A DNA stretch of 5,519 nt from Bacteroidales bacterium (GTDB taxonomy: Bacteria; Bacteroidota; Bacteroidia; Bacteroidales; F082), in contig JAILDR010000080.1 in assembly GCA_024689285.1 (NCBI GenBank), positions 1 to 5,519 on the forward strand. Direction: 5' to 3'. The notes under the pieces are model-generated. The model did not search any database. It was not told where the DNA came from and was given only the letters and a program-made list of their open reading frames with translations. Every line of letters starts with the position of its first letter. Position 1 is the first letter of the stretch. Shown one piece after another: positions 4,955 to 5,519 of the stretch. The position numbers were made by a program, and so were the translations under genes.

Positions 4955-5519
4955 TTAGAGACTCTTTCTCCAAACCATCTTATTGACCACTCCCACATAG
5001 CTCTGGATGATGCGGACCACCTTGGTCGAGACATTCTCATCCACATAGTCGGGAACGGGGATGCCGTGGTTGCCATCGCGGATGAGCTCAACTGCCACGT
5101 CAACGCTCTGGAGCAGACCTACGGTGTCGATGCCGCTCAGCACGAAGCAGCCCTTGTCCAAGGCCTCAGGACGCTCCGTAGAAGTGCGGATGCAGACGGC
5201 CGGGAAGGGATGACCAACAGAAGTGAAGAAGCTGCTTTCCTCGGGTAGGGTGCCACTGTCTGAAACCACGGCAAAGGCGTTCATCTGGAGGCAGTTGTAG
5301 TCGTGAAAGCCAAGAGGCTCGTGCTGGATGACACGCTTGTCCAGCTGGATCCTTCGACTGGGCTCAGGAGCCACCGCTGAAGCCTCAAGACGTTTGCGTG
5401 AACGCGGGTGACAGCTGTAGAGAATCGGCATATCATACTTTTCGGCCATTTTGTTGATGGCGGTGAAGAGGCTCATGAAGTTCTTCTCAGTGTCGATGTT
5501 CTCCTCGCGGTGGGCGCTC
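4955..5519 (-). CDS. wecB: UDP-N-acetylglucosamine 2-epimerase, non-hydrolysing (WecB family), C-terminal part
   Basis: The frame runs in from the right window edge and stops at TAA (4957-4955), giving about 187 C-terminal residues of a family usually near 370-390 aa. It is not a short gene starting at the ATG at 5476: the frame continues upstream as SAHREENIDTEKNF, which holds the conserved His of the family's (S/T)xHRxEN motif. Further family marks are SCHPRSRKRLE, PLGFHDYNCLQMN, SDSGTLPEESSFF (UDP-binding loop) and RTSTERPEAL. These enzymes epimerise C2 of UDP-GlcNAc to UDP-ManNAc, or of related UDP-6-deoxy-HexNAc in Cap5G/FnlC-type homologues. The DYNCLQMN style leaves the FnlC-like option open, so the exact substrate is uncertain. 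The product would be a nucleotide-sugar donor for the same surface glycan as the rfb genes. Residues encoded at about 5345-5380 (AVAPEPSRRIQ) look like extra sequence. G+C is high (38 of 60 at 5161-5220). Confidence 0.9.
   Translation of the reverse strand, partial: SAHREENIDTEKNFMSLFTAINKMAEKYDMPILYSCHPRSRKRLEASAVAPEPSRRIQLDKRVIQHEPLGFHDYNCLQMNAFAVVSDSGTLPEESSFFTSVGHPFPAVCIRTSTERPEALDKGCFVLSGIDTVGLLQSVDVAVELIRDGNHGIPVPDYVDENVSTKVVRIIQSYVGVVNKMVWRKSL
5351..5368 (-). repeat. Short dispersed-repeat-like 18-mer inside the epimerase gene
   Basis: The minus strand reads CCTGAGCCCAGTCGAAGG, fitting the CTGAGCnnAGTCGAAG pattern that I recall as a short dispersed motif in many Bacteroidota and other genomes. 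It is exactly six codons in the epimerase frame, encoding PEPSRR, in a surface-like stretch between the HPRSRKRLE and LDKRV segments. A perfect 10-bp palindrome, TCCAGCTGGA (5340-5349), lies next to it. Identification as a repeat copy rests on memory of the motif, since only one copy is in this window. Confidence 0.5.

Noticed and set aside
4952..5248. Plus-strand 98-codon open frame opposite the epimerase
   Set aside because: Antisense shadow of a well-conserved enzyme, with no independent support.
4955..5476. Short complete gene starting at the internal ATG at 5476
   Set aside because: The frame continues upstream to the window edge with conserved SAHREEN residues, so this Met is internal.

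Overview
The window looks like part of a surface-polysaccharide (O-antigen or capsule) biosynthesis locus from a member of the Bacteroidota, most likely Bacteroidales (Prevotella- or Bacteroides-like). The evidence is the style of the RfbA/RfbB and WecB-type proteins, A/T-rich leaders without Shine-Dalgarno boxes, one TAnnTTTG promoter-like box, and a short in-frame motif of a kind I associate with Bacteroidota genomes. The genus is inferred from protein style only. All seven genes and the gene fragment at the left edge are on the minus strand, so they are transcribed from high to low coordinates.

In transcription order: (i) 5519-4955 is the 3' half of a non-hydrolysing UDP-N-acetylglucosamine 2-epimerase (WecB family). 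It is GC-rich and carries a short extra peptide encoded by a repeat-like 18-mer. (ii) 4900-2771 is a tightly packed, AT-rich three-gene block: an unrecognised 200-aa soluble protein, a 208-aa membrane protein with four predicted helices, and a 288-aa ComEC-like metallo-beta-lactamase-fold protein. None of these is a standard sugar-pathway enzyme. The block looks like an accessory cassette placed in the polysaccharide locus and is the best candidate here for an undescribed system. (iii) 2705-2400 is a 101-aa orphan gene bracketed by two related GC-rich imperfect hairpins (2732-2768 and 2345-2378). (iv) 2399-2180 is about 220 bp of non-coding DNA with three consecutive predicted hairpins, forming the leader of the next gene. 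(v) 2179-108 is rfbA then rfbB, the first two steps of dTDP-L-rhamnose (or another dTDP-6-deoxyhexose) synthesis. (vi) 107-1 is the start of another gene whose ATG directly abuts the rfbB stop codon.

The sugar genes would work together as follows: RfbA makes dTDP-glucose from glucose-1-phosphate and dTTP, RfbB converts it to dTDP-4-keto-6-deoxyglucose, and the WecB-type epimerase supplies a UDP-N-acetyl sugar. All are nucleotide-sugar donors for glycan assembly. rfbC and rfbD are not in the window. The central block has base composition and gene content unlike its flanks (hand counts: 19/60 G+C at 4381-4440 and 20/60 at 3481-3540, against 38/60 at 5161-5220 and 33/60 at 181-240). I saw no rRNA, complete tRNA, CRISPR array, transposase or integrase.
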